A stretch of DNA of 64,000 nt from Chaenocephalus aceratus (Eukaryota > Chordata > Actinopteri > Perciformes > Channichthyidae), in assembly GCA_023974075.1 (NCBI GenBank), contig CM043800.1, forward strand, positions 7,916,482-7,980,481, in the 5' to 3' direction. Positions 54,908 to 64,000 of this stretch are shown in pieces (within the stretch, counting starts at the first letter, position 1; every line of letters begins with the position of its first letter). The notes below the pieces were generated by a model that saw only the letters and a list, made by a program, of their open reading frames with translations, had not been told where the DNA came from and made no database searches. The position numbers and the translations under genes are program-made.

Positions 54908-55429
54908 CCTAAAACAGGCTACAGCCGTTGTGTATTTTATTATGTGAAGCACTAAATGGTTTTAGAAATTTTTAAAATATCGACTCTTTGTAGATATCTA
55001 CTAAACTAAAGAAAATAAAGAGAGTAGGCCTGTTATACTGAGTGATATATATTATACACACTGCTCTGCTTTCTGCACGGACCTCACAGCTGTTCTCACT
55101 GTAAACATCGCGTCGCGATGAAAGCAGTTAATAAAATAATATCCAGGGGATGCATGCAGAGCTGTCATTGGCTGAGATAAGTCCGGCCGTGCGTCACATC
55201 TCTGTTCCCGGAAATGCATCCACGAAGGAGCCGTGGAGGACCCGGACCCATCAGTGTATCCTCGGTGATAGCTCCTCCAGAGAGCCTACTCGACGCTCGA
55301 TCCTCGATCCTCAAAGTGCATTTAGAGAAATGAGATGTCCTTCAACATGGCGCGCTGAAATTCATTTCCGGGTCACTACCAGAGGACCGAGGAGTCGAGG
55401 AGTGGGATTTGATGAAATGAGAAAGGGCC
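54453..55429. mobile_element. MITE with ggccctttctcat ends
   Basis: The left end ggccctttctcatttct is complementary to the right end atgaaatgagaaagggcc. The interior has many cgaggag/ctcctcg palindromic stretches and a (AC)n tract at 54865-54904. A relative in inverted orientation is at 61960-62200. The superfamily and target duplication were not determined. Confidence 0.65.
54865..54904. repeat. (AC)n microsatellite
   Basis: About 20 AC dinucleotides follow imperfect ctacacactgtaccac repeats. Confidence 0.95.
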
Positions 55430-56156
55430 CAGCTCTCTGTCATCTCTCCTTCTCTTATTTTTCTTTTTTTTCCTTACTGGGGACAGATCATCCATCATGA
55501 ATCCAAAGTGTTGTGCTCTCCACAAATATAAAATGACCAAAAAGTATTCCATGGTGTTTTTCTGATTAAAACTAATCTTTGTTGTCAACAGCTGACGTTG
55601 AATTGTCCGGACTTCTTTCCGCGGATTGATATGACTGCACAGTCCCTTTATTCTTGGTTCTCCTTAGCAGCCTTCATTAGCGTAAATGAACAACTTCTGG
55701 AATGTCCAAATTGACCAATCAAATTTCAGTATTCAACTAAGCCATGTAATAAGGTTTTTTAAAACATATCTAGTTACAAGACAGAATGAAAAACAAATAT
55801 TTGATAACAACAGAGATGTCAGGAGTGATAAAAACCTGTGGACACACAGAAAATCAACTTTATTTCAACTGCAGAATGTTTTTTGTGTGTCAATGAGGTT
55901 CTACTCTTTGTTTTAGTTTTTTACTCTGGTAAGCCAACACAATTTCCAGTCTGTGACAGTTAATCACACTTGCATATGGGTGAGTACGCTACTCTGGGCG
56001 GTGAAGGCCAGCTGTTACATCACAGGGTAAAAGTCAGGGGAAACTCATGATCCAGAAGGAAGTGTTTTACGTAAGCAGGAACAGGTGATGAAGGGGCTCA
56101 CGGTCAACAACATGCAGACTGACACAGTAATCATGGCTGTTGATGGGTCAGACCTG
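55430..56156. other. Non-coding stretch
   Basis: I see no gene or named repeat here. Confidence 0.35.
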
Positions 56157-56186
56157 AGGGAGGGGGAGGGAGGGGGGGGGGGGGGG
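56157..56186 (+). repeat. G-rich tract with G15 run
   Basis: The sequence gagggagggggagggag leads into 15 consecutive G (56172-56186). At least four G-runs in 30 bases make it a strong G-quadruplex candidate. Confidence 0.9.
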
Positions 56187-56491
56187 CACGAGGGATCCAA
56201 TTATGAGTTACCTGAAAAATATTATAATCAAAGTAATCTGAGTATCACAATACAATTAATATAACCTGATTACTTTCAGTTACTTTTGGATTACTTCAAC
56301 ATCAAATGCAATGCAATTAAATACAAGAGAAAATAAATATCAATAGGATATTTTTGACTTAAGTGTATTATGTAAGAACAGAACAATGTGGCCTTAGAAA
56401 AGAAGAAACCAACATATTTAGGATCAAAAATGATTTTATTGATAGGAAAAGCTGCCTTTCATGAAGCATATTCAGGCAGCAGCCTATACAC

Positions 56492-59400
56492 CAGGGGTTG
56501 GCAACAGGCGGACCGCGGTCCGGACCCAGACGCCGACCTATACGGACCTGGACCTATAATCAATACATTAAAAGGGGATTTCAATTTTGACGAGGCGATT
56601 CTATTTTAACCACTGCCGACTGGGGGCGAAAGAGACGAGTGAGCGATACAGGGAGAGAAACACAGAAGAAGAAATTAGATCTTGTGAAGAAAGTGAGTGA
56701 AGAGAATAATTAGCGGAGAGGAGAGTGAACAGGCGTGTTAGCGGCAGACAGGGAGAGACAAATAATTACACATGGCGCTCTCCAAGAAGAGGAAAGTGAG
56801 AACAGAGCTTTTAACCTTGAGTGGACTCATTGATGTTCATCCTGCCCACTGGGAGCACAGAACCAGTGTGTCTCATTTGTTCAGAGACTGTGGCGCTCAT
56901 TAAAAGTGACAAAACACAAAGTGTTTGACCAAACATTCCCTCTCAAGTCAGAACTGAGGTCACAAAAAATAAGCAGTCTCAAATTAAAACTAAATATCGT
57001 TCCATGGCAGGCTAACCGGTGCCTTGTTTGCTACCGTCGACAGACTAACTAACCCCCCAGTGTCAGTAGCCTCTGAATTTCTATCCACCAGGGCGTACAA
57101 TAATTTTGCCTCCTTTTTCACTGACAAAATTCAGAAAATCAGACAAGCAGTCAGTGCCTCTGCATCAGGAACAGCAAATGTGTTGTCTCTGTCTCCACTT
57201 AACATACATTCAAACACCATGACACAATTCCATCAGATTAATGATAAAAACCTAGAGGACATTATACATCTTCTGAAGTCCTCCTCCTGCTGCCTTGATA
57301 TTATTCCAACAGGATTTTTCAAAGATGTTTTGCCTTGCATGGCCTCAGATCTACTTCATATAGTAAACAAATCTCTTCACTCTGGTATTTTTCCACAGGC
57401 CCTGAAAACTGCAGTCATTAAACCGCTCTTAAAAAAGAATAATCTAGATGATTCAGTAATGAACAATTACAGGCCCATATCAAACCTCCCATTTCTAGGT
57501 AAAATCATTGAAAAAGTTGTTTTTTCAACAGTTGAGTAATTTCTTGCATTTAAATAGTTGTTTCGATGTGTTCCAGTCAGGCTTTCGTCCAAACCACAGC
57601 ACTGAGACTGCTCTTGTAAAGGTCTTTAATGACATCCACTTAAACACAGACAGTGGCAGAACTTCAGTGTTAGTATTATTAGATCTCAGTGCTGCGTTTG
57701 ACACTGTTGACCACAGCATATTACTAGACCGACTGGAAAACCGGGTGGGACTTTCGGAAACAGTTCTAAATTGGTTTGAATCCTACTTAAAGGACAGAAA
57801 CAACTTTGTTTCTATAGGTAAATACACATCTGAGTTGACAAATATGACATGTGGGGTACCTCAAGGCTCCATCTTGGGGCCTCTTCTCTTTAATATCTAC
57901 ATGCTACCACTGGCTCAGATAATGAAGACAACAAAATAAGTTACCATAGCTATGCAGATGACACACAAATGTACGTAACAATTTCACCAGGAGACTATGC
58001 TCCAATTCAAACACTGAGTAAGTGCATTGAACAAATCAATGACTGGATGTGTCAGAACTTTCTCCAATTAAACAAAGATAAAACCGAGGTAATGGTTTTT
58101 GGAGCCAAGGCAGAACGTATCAAAGTTAGCGCTGAGCTTCAGTCTGCAATGTTCAAACCAACAGATAAAGCCAGGAATCTAGGTGTAGTAATGGACTCTG
58201 ACCTGAGTTTCAACAGTCACATTAAAACAGTTACTAAATCAGCCTACTATCACCTAAAGAATATATCTAGGATTAAAAGACTAATGTCACAGCAGGATTT
58301 GGAAAAACTTGTCCATGCTTTTATCTTCAGTAGACTGGACTACTGCAATGGTGTCTTCACAGGTCTCACTAAAAAATCTATTAGGAAGCTGCAGCTGATT
58401 CAGAACGCCGCTGCTCGAGTCCTCACTAACACTAAGAAAGTGGATCACATCACTCCTGTTCTGAAGTCTTTACACTGGCTTCCTGTGTGTCAAAGAATAG
58501 ATTTCAAAAATACTGCTGCTGGTTTATAAAGCACTGAATGGTTTAGGCCCAAAATACATTTCTGACCTCCTGCTAAATTATGAACCATCCAGATCTCTCA
58601 GGTATTCAGGGACTGGTCAGCTTTCTGTCCCCAGAGTCAGAACTAAACATGGAGAAGCAGCGTTCAGTTATTATGCTCCAAATATCTGGAACAAACTCCC
58701 AGACACCTGAAGGTCCGCTGCAACTCTTACTACTTTTAAATCCAGGCTGAAGACTTTTCTTTTTGTCGCTGCTTTTAATTGAACTATTCATATCTTAGAC
58801 TGGACTGTAACTTTTATCCATTTATTTTTTCTTTTAATGTTTATTTTATTAGCTTTTCTTTTTAATGACTGATTTTAAATGCCATTTTCTTAATGTCTTT
58901 CATTTTTTGTAAAGCACTTTGAATTGCCTTGTGTTGAAAAGTGCTATATAAATAAACTTGCCTTGCCTTGCCTTATCTAACCAATGAGCACATGCATGTG
59001 TGTAAGTATGACAATGGCCCTGACACCATTTCAGCCCATATCTAAACTCCTGGCAGGACAAGCTCCAGCTCAATTCTCGCACTGAATAAAAAAAGTGAGT
59101 GAAGGACTGCAATATAAGAGGGAAAGAAAGAGAAACTTTAAAACTGTTCATTTGTTATGATGTGTAAAGACTGATATTGTTCTTTAATCGGCTGAAACTG
59201 TTAATTCATGATGTGAAACGGTTAACAAAGAAAAAGGGGAACTCAAGCTGCTGCTACACTTTATTTTATTTAACTAAAATTAAGCACTTTTAAGATGCAC
59301 ATATTTTCAAAAGCTATTTTATTTATTTTCTCCTATTTTATTTTAAACGCAGCCAGAGAGGAACATTACACATATCCACAGTATTTACTGTATATCTGTA

Positions 59401-59624
59401 TAGTTCAATGTTAATTGACAATAAATATTTGTTTTTGAATTGTACTTTCTTTATTTGATTGGCAGTCAGTTGTTGATTACATGCAGACGTTGATAAAGCT
59501 ACAGGCTACTTCAATATATATCACACTAATTCATAAAGCAAGTTAGACATTTTGATGTTCCGGACCTTTACATGGGGACATTTTCTCTAACTGGACCTCG
59601 TTGAATTTTAGTTGAATACCCCTG
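56492..59624 (+). mobile_element. hAT element with perfect 8-bp TSD
   Basis: It starts caggggttggcaac and ends gttgaatacccctg, flanked by ctatacac on both sides (56484-56491, 59625-59632). Near 56770 a frame starts MALSKKRKV, followed in a shifted frame by a BED-type zinc-finger piece (PVCLICSETVALIKSD). This resembles the transposase start of GTF2IRD2/ZBED-like fish hATs. The rest of the transposase is missing and an L2 occupies 57003-58974. Confidence 0.85.
57003..58974 (+). mobile_element. L2 LINE (copy 3) inside the hAT
   Basis: The frames are 57024-57539 (SEFLSTRAYNNFASFFTDKI, FFKDVLPCMASDLLHIV, MNNYRPISNLPFLGKIIEKV), 57508-57939 ([50 protein letters not shown]) and 57969-58529 (NDWMCQNFLQLNKDKTEVMV to LHWLPVCQRIDFK). 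A shifted C-terminus runs to about 58780. The YADDTQMY catalytic box spans the break near 57945. The 3' end is agtgctatataaataaactt plus a (CCTTG)n tail. This is the longest L2 in the window but still 5'-truncated and frameshifted. Confidence 0.85.
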
Positions 59625-59935
59625 CTATACACCAACAATGAAACACATACTACAGTAAGCAATACCACTGAGCCAGTGTGCACAAAACCTGGACCCGAAA
59701 ACTGGTACACAGATTTAACGTTCTTTCTCTAGTAAATTCATGTCCCATAGTGGCCGATAGCGGACGTGGCCTCTCTGTTGTGTGTATCTTTATGCGCATG
59801 TACACTTTTACTTGCCTAAAGGTGTCTAAAGGCTTGGTCTGTGTTTATAACGTTTTCTTACTGATCTAATAACTGCACTCTGGCAAGTCTTTAGAAAAAC
59901 GTGCGCCTAGTGCAAAGTAGATCAGTCCATCTGTC
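59625..59935. other. Non-coding stretch
   Basis: After the hAT target duplication there is only unassigned sequence with a short frame. Confidence 0.4.
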
Positions 59936-60975
59936 CAGGGGGGTATACTGCGAAGCAGGATTTTCGCTTAGCCGGCTAAATTCAGGGCAAACTCCGGCTT
60001 TCCGGTCATCCGAAGCTGGTTCTCTTTTAGCAGGCTAGATCTCCATGGTAATATATGCTAAGCAGCTAACCTGGTCGGGACCAGGTTAGGTTGCAGGCTA
60101 AGAGCTCAACTCAGTGAAAGCACCGCCTGCTGACCAATCAGAGCTCAGTGTGCGGAGTTTAAAGCGAACAAGTCATATTACAGGAAATACAGAAAAACTG
60201 CCGTCGCAGGAAAGACGGCCGGCAAAAATCACCGACTGTGTGAACGTGAACATTAATAGAATATCACCTCCCATCTTCAGAGCAATCTGACTATTATAAC
60301 ATTAGCGTTAAGAAAGCTTAATTAAATATCTGCCACAACATAAGTAACCGGATCAGAGTAACATTAAGTACAGTCCGCGGCATATCACTTCATAATGTAT
60401 CATATATCTCCTTATCTGAGTCAGCTGAGCCGTATCTGGCCGTGCAACACTCACAGTGTCACATACTGTATGCAGAAGTATTATTTTAAGCAACACATTA
60501 AGTTGACGAAACACTCGAGACAAATGTAATTAAAGTCAGATCGTGTTTTAGACGGGCAGTGATATCATAAACCTGTTAATGTACGCATTCAAACACTTTT
60601 TCTTTTGCCAGCTGTATTCACCTTGCAGGTGCAGCTATGTGGCTTTGATCCTGGTGGATCAAGTGTTTAAGTCATGGATGTTTAAAGTTTAAACTTCTTC
60701 ATTTTTGACTAGTATTAAAGTTCACTTTTCATTCAGGAAGTATGACGCTGTCAGTGCGCTTCTCCATGTTTGTGATTGGTCGAATGCTCCAGATACCACC
60801 CTGTCATGTGAACGCGCACCTAACTAGATAGGACACGGCTGGCTTGAGCGATCCACTTGATAAACCAGCGTCGTAGTACAGTTTAGCGAGAGCGCGTATG
60901 TTTTGGATTAGGCCAACCGGCTAACTCAAACATATCCAGGTTAGGTTGAACCAGCTTCGTAGCATAGCCCCAGGT
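59936..60975. mobile_element. 1.0-kb TIR element (PIF-like, uncertain)
   Basis: The left end (gggggtatactgcgaagcag) and the complement of the right end (tggggctatgctacgaagctggtt) match imperfectly. The interior repeats aacctggt/aaccagg and cggctaa motifs near both ends. No transposase is seen, and no certain target duplication was found. Confidence 0.55.
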
Positions 60976-61055
60976 GTAGGCGACACAATTCTAGATACTC
61001 GCAAACACAGAGATGTCTTAAAATTATACCCTTGAATTTCTTTAAACAGACATAA

Positions 61056-61446
61056 TGTCAGGATGCGTGGAAAAGGTAGGACCCAAAAGCAGTATTAACG
61101 AAAAGCGAGCTTTATTAAATAATAAAAGCTGTGGTAAAAAAGGCAGTATCCAAAAAACAAACGAGCAGCACAAGGAACACAGACCGTAGAAATAACATGG
61201 AGGGGAAACAATGAACCGACATGGAACACAGGGCAAGACTAAATACACAGAAGGGTAATCACAGGACCAGAACACAGCTGGGCAGGGGAGGGAGAAACAC
61301 AAGGGCAACAGGTTGAACACAATCAGACACACCAGGAAACTAACGACAGGGAGGAGGACCAGACAAAACACAAGGAGGAAGACAAAACACCGAATGAACA
61401 GACTTACAAAACCCATAACCAGACAGACAACACTAAAACCGTGACA
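61056..61446 (-). mobile_element. Solo LTR (minus strand)
   Basis: Read on the minus strand it starts TGTCACGGTTTTAG and ends GCATCCTGACA. It contains TGTGTATTTAGTC (TATA-like) and AATAAAGCTCG. ATAA borders both sides if the terminal A is shared, so a short target duplication is possible. The open frame across it (61575-61042, hydrophobic) is antisense low-complexity reading and not a gene. Confidence 0.65.
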
Positions 61447-61959
61447 TAAACCTAGGAGTGTGACACATAATGCATCAATGTGTTTGAAACAGTGCTTGTA
61501 GCTGCGGAAAACGAACTGACGAACTATGAGATATAGGCCAGCATGATACTGGCTTGAAACCAAACACCAGATCAAACACTGTAAGTGGGAAAGTACTTTG
61601 GGGCTCTGACACTGGTTTATAGTTGTGTAGTTTGGATAAACCTAACAGGGCCTGGAGCAGTCTGACAGAATGTTGGAACAGTATCAACCGGTACAGGGAG
61701 AGGTGCATGCTGAATGAAGGCTGGACCAAGGCCAGCTAGGAGTAGGAAGATTCATATGGCACTAGTAGTGTGTGAATATCTTTTATAATAGCAAACAATT
61801 ACTGACAAGAAGCTGTCTGTGTGTGTGCTTCAAAAGAACATTGTGAATAAATGTCAACAAATATAAGCTTTTGCAAAAATGTCATCAGAGAGCAAATAAT
61901 AGTTGTAATTAAAACTGCGTTCACAGAAGTGCGCGCAGTGATGAGCGGGCCCTCGCGTC
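61447..61959. other. Non-coding stretch
   Basis: I see nothing recognisable here. Confidence 0.4.
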
Positions 61960-62200
61960 CGTGCGCTTGTCGGGGAGGGCAGCTGGTCGTCCTGGCTTCA
62001 AGCAGACGTGCGCGAGTCCTCGGAAATGAGCGGTTTGTCATTTCTCTAATTTTCACGTCCCAGACTCCCAGGTCCTCCGGCAGCGATCCGGAAACGGATG
62101 TCGGCGCGCCATCTCGAAGGAAAAAGATTTCACTAAAGGCTCGTCGAGGATCGATTATTGAGGAGGCTGTCTGGAGGAGCCGTAACTGAGGATACACTGA
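61960..62200 (-). mobile_element. Fragment of the 54.4-kb MITE family
   Basis: Segments such as cgatccggaaacggatgt, gatcgattattgaggaggct and gaggatacactgattgagag match, inverted, the right half of the element at 54453-55429. Its outer ends are missing. Confidence 0.5.
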
Positions 62201-62229
62201 TTGAGAGGAGAGAGGAGTCTCTCTGGAGG

Positions 62230-62580
62230 AGCTATAACGATAGTTACGTCTGTAAGGTTCTATGAGTCCCGGATGACCGCCAGAGGCGGTGCTTTAGCAC
62301 TGGATATGTCCATCGCGCGCATGCGCCGTACGAGTACCAATAACAACAAAGTCACCTGTGACCCACGTCACCGACACCGGCTATATCAGCCAGTGTCATC
62401 AGAGGATCTGTTCCCAGAATCTTCTCGCGAGCACACAAGAATTCTGAGTGACAGGAAACTCTGGCGGTCATCCGGGACTCATAGAACCGTAGTTACAGAC
62501 ATAACTATCACTCTATTTCGTCCCTACTGACCGCCAGGCGGTGCTTTAGCACTGGATGACTTATACCAACCATGTCATGA
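62230..62580 (+). mobile_element. Terminus of a second DIRS family
   Basis: The arms 62253-62280 (tctatgagtcccggatgaccgccagag) and 62459-62486 are perfect complements, extended by acggttcta / tagaaccgt. After the second arm, at about 62535, comes a restart of the repeat (tgaccgccaggcggtgctttagcactgga). This arm-repeat-arm'-restart order equals the left end of the DIRS at 8301-8625, although the sequences differ. Only the terminus is present; a LINE begins at 62622. It includes a cgcgcgcatgcgcc motif (62310-62323). Confidence 0.65.
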
Positions 62581-62621
62581 AGAAACCAAATACTCACCTA
62601 GCTGGAAGCAGCAGAGCTTGG

Positions 62622-64000
62622 CTCCTCCTCTCACTACTCTTTTTAACCTCTCCCTCAGCACAAATGCAATTCCAAAAATATGGAAGTCAGCTTATGTCTT
62701 GCCTTTACTAAAAGGAGGGGAGGCAACTATTTTAAATAACTATAGGCCAATCTCTAAATTGTCAGTTCTGGCGAAGATGCTCGAACGCCTCGTGAGTGAA
62801 CAAGTAAAGGAGTTTTTATGTAAAAATAACATCCTGTCTAAATATCAGTCAGGCTTCAAAAAGCAACAGAGCACCATCACTGCGACAATGAAAGTGGTGA
62901 ATGACATTACGGGTATTTTAGATAATAAGCAGAGTTGAGCAACTCTATTTATTGACCTTTCCAAAGCGTTTGATACCGTCGATCATCGCATCTTAAAGCA
63001 GAGGCTACTCAGTATTGGCATATCCAGCCATGCAGGGGTGGTTTGTGAACTACCTCTCTGAAAGGTCCCAATGTGTTCACTTTGATGGGCTGTCTTCTGA
63101 GTGGTTAAACATTGCTAATGGTGTTCCTCAAGGTTCTGTTTTAGGTCCACTTTTATTCTCCATATATATCAACAGTTTAGGTGAAAATGTGGATGAAGCT
63201 ACTTTACATTTCTATGCGGACGATACCGTTATGTATTGTGCAGGTCCCTCCATTAAGGAGGCTGGTGTTAAATTACAGGCTGTTTTTAACATTATTCAGA
63301 CTCAGCTCTCTGAGCTTAAGCTTCTTTTAAATGTTGATAAAACCAAGGTAATGCTATTTTCAAAAGCTAAAAAGAACCAGAGCCTGTTTTAGATATTGTT
63401 ACTATGCAAGGACAAGTACTATAAGTGGTTGCCTATTATACATACCTAGGTATCTGGCTTGATGATTGTCTCTCTTTTAAACTTCATGTCAATAACCTGC
63501 TTAAAAAGCTGAGGGTTAGGCTAGGTTTCTTTTTCAGAAACAAGTCCTGTTTCTCGCTTGAGGCCAGGAAAAGGCTAGCCACTGTGACCTTTTTACCTGT
63601 GCTAGACAATGGTGATTTGTTGTATTTGAATGCACCTGCCTATTGCCTGAACAAGTTAGATGCCGCCTATCACAGCGCACTGAGATTTGTCACAAATTGT
63701 AAAGCACTTACACATCACTGTACCCTGTGTGCCAAGGCAGGTTTGCCATCACTTACTGTACGGAGGCTCAGTCATTGGTACACGTTTATTTATAAAGCTC
63801 TGTTGGGTAAACTCCCATATTATATCTGCTCTCTGATAACACAGAGAGTTGCAAGCAGCTATTGTCTGAGGTCACATGATGTAGTCTTGTTAGATGTGCC
63901 AAGAGCAAGGACTGTCTTCGGTAAGACAGCTTTTATGTGCGCAGCTCCACTTGCTTGGAACAATCTTCAGCACGAATTGAAACTGAGCAATCTCATTTCT
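62622..64000 (+). mobile_element. Second copy of the jockey/CR1-type LINE, runs off the end
   Basis: The 5'-truncated copy begins inside the RT (APPLTTLFNLSLSTNAIPKI). It shows NNYRPISKLSVLAK, SGFKKQQSTITAT, a TGA at 62936-62938, LFIDLSKAFDTVDH, a frameshift at about 63036, [30 protein letters not shown] and DKTKVMLFSKAKK. It then shifts at about 63375 and continues through YLGIWLDDCLSFK, FLPVLDNGDLLYL and RRLSHWYTFIYKALLG to the window edge. It has neither the L2 nor the MULE-like insertion and so serves as the empty-site reference for the copy at 40.8-49.6 kb. Confidence 0.85.

Noticed and set aside
61042..61575. A 177-codon hydrophobic frame as a membrane protein
   Set aside because: It is a reading across the solo LTR at 61056-61446 (read in the LTR's own direction), whose T-rich strand gives Leu/Val/Cys-rich translation. 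The LTR landmarks explain the sequence.
1..64000. tRNA, rRNA or bacterial-type operon structure
   Set aside because: No cloverleaf or rRNA-like segment was noticed by eye, and the gene content and splice sites are vertebrate. A tRNAscan run would be needed to exclude a diverged tRNA-derived SINE.

Overview
This is a nuclear vertebrate window, almost certainly from a teleost fish (probably a spiny-rayed fish). It has intron-like gaps with GT/AG borders, fish-type LINEs (three L2 copies and two copies of a jockey/CR1-type, Rex1-like LINE), DIRS retrotransposons, Tc1-like, hAT, Harbinger-like, Kolobok-like and MULE-like DNA elements, solo LTRs and CA microsatellites. No intact single-copy host gene was recognised. 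The window is a stack of mobile elements nested in one another and in relics of fish multicopy genes. All family names are recalled from protein motifs; no search was run.

Layout: 0.8-3.6 kb, a minus-strand Gmr1-like Ty3/gypsy relic (SCAN-like capsid, zinc knuckle, protease) that carries a captured piece of the HMG box of SSRP1. 3.6-5.7 kb, a Tc1-like transposon split by a truncated L2. 5.75-14.3 kb, a relic of an uncharacterised multicopy gene whose two halves flank two opposed DIRS copies. One DIRS copy has lost its reverse transcriptase core but keeps an open tyrosine recombinase frame with all catalytic residues. 14.3-35.5 kb, a region of dispersed inverted repeats (called R1-R5 here) around a HECT-ligase-like pseudogene of the G2E3-like fish family (19.1-23.3 kb), a DDE-integrase-like pseudogene (24.4-25.6 kb), two SAMD3-like exons (27.65-28.08 kb) and two unassigned frame-compatible exons (31.3-32.1 kb). 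35.5-39.2 kb, two exons resembling a SWIM/YqaJ-type gene with a 2-kb hAT in the intron, then a Tc1 fragment. 40.2-40.8 kb, an endogenous retrovirus relic.

40.8-49.6 kb is a long, 5'-rich LINE with a tandem-repeat leader, a 2A-like peptide motif, an endonuclease and an RT. An L2 split it, making an accidental in-frame RT-RT fusion, and a 2.7-kb MULE-like element with about 490-bp inverted ends and 8/9-bp target duplications split it again. 49.8-64 kb holds a solo LTR with perfect TSDs, a coding-like minisatellite, a Kolobok-like MITE, a hAT with a nested L2, further MITEs, the terminus of a second DIRS family and a second LINE copy that runs off the end.

The genes do not form a working pathway. 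The value of the window lies in the insertion chronology fixed by target-site duplications, in host-gene capture (SSRP1), in GCGCATGCGC sites in both DIRS families, and in several poorly described multicopy gene families.
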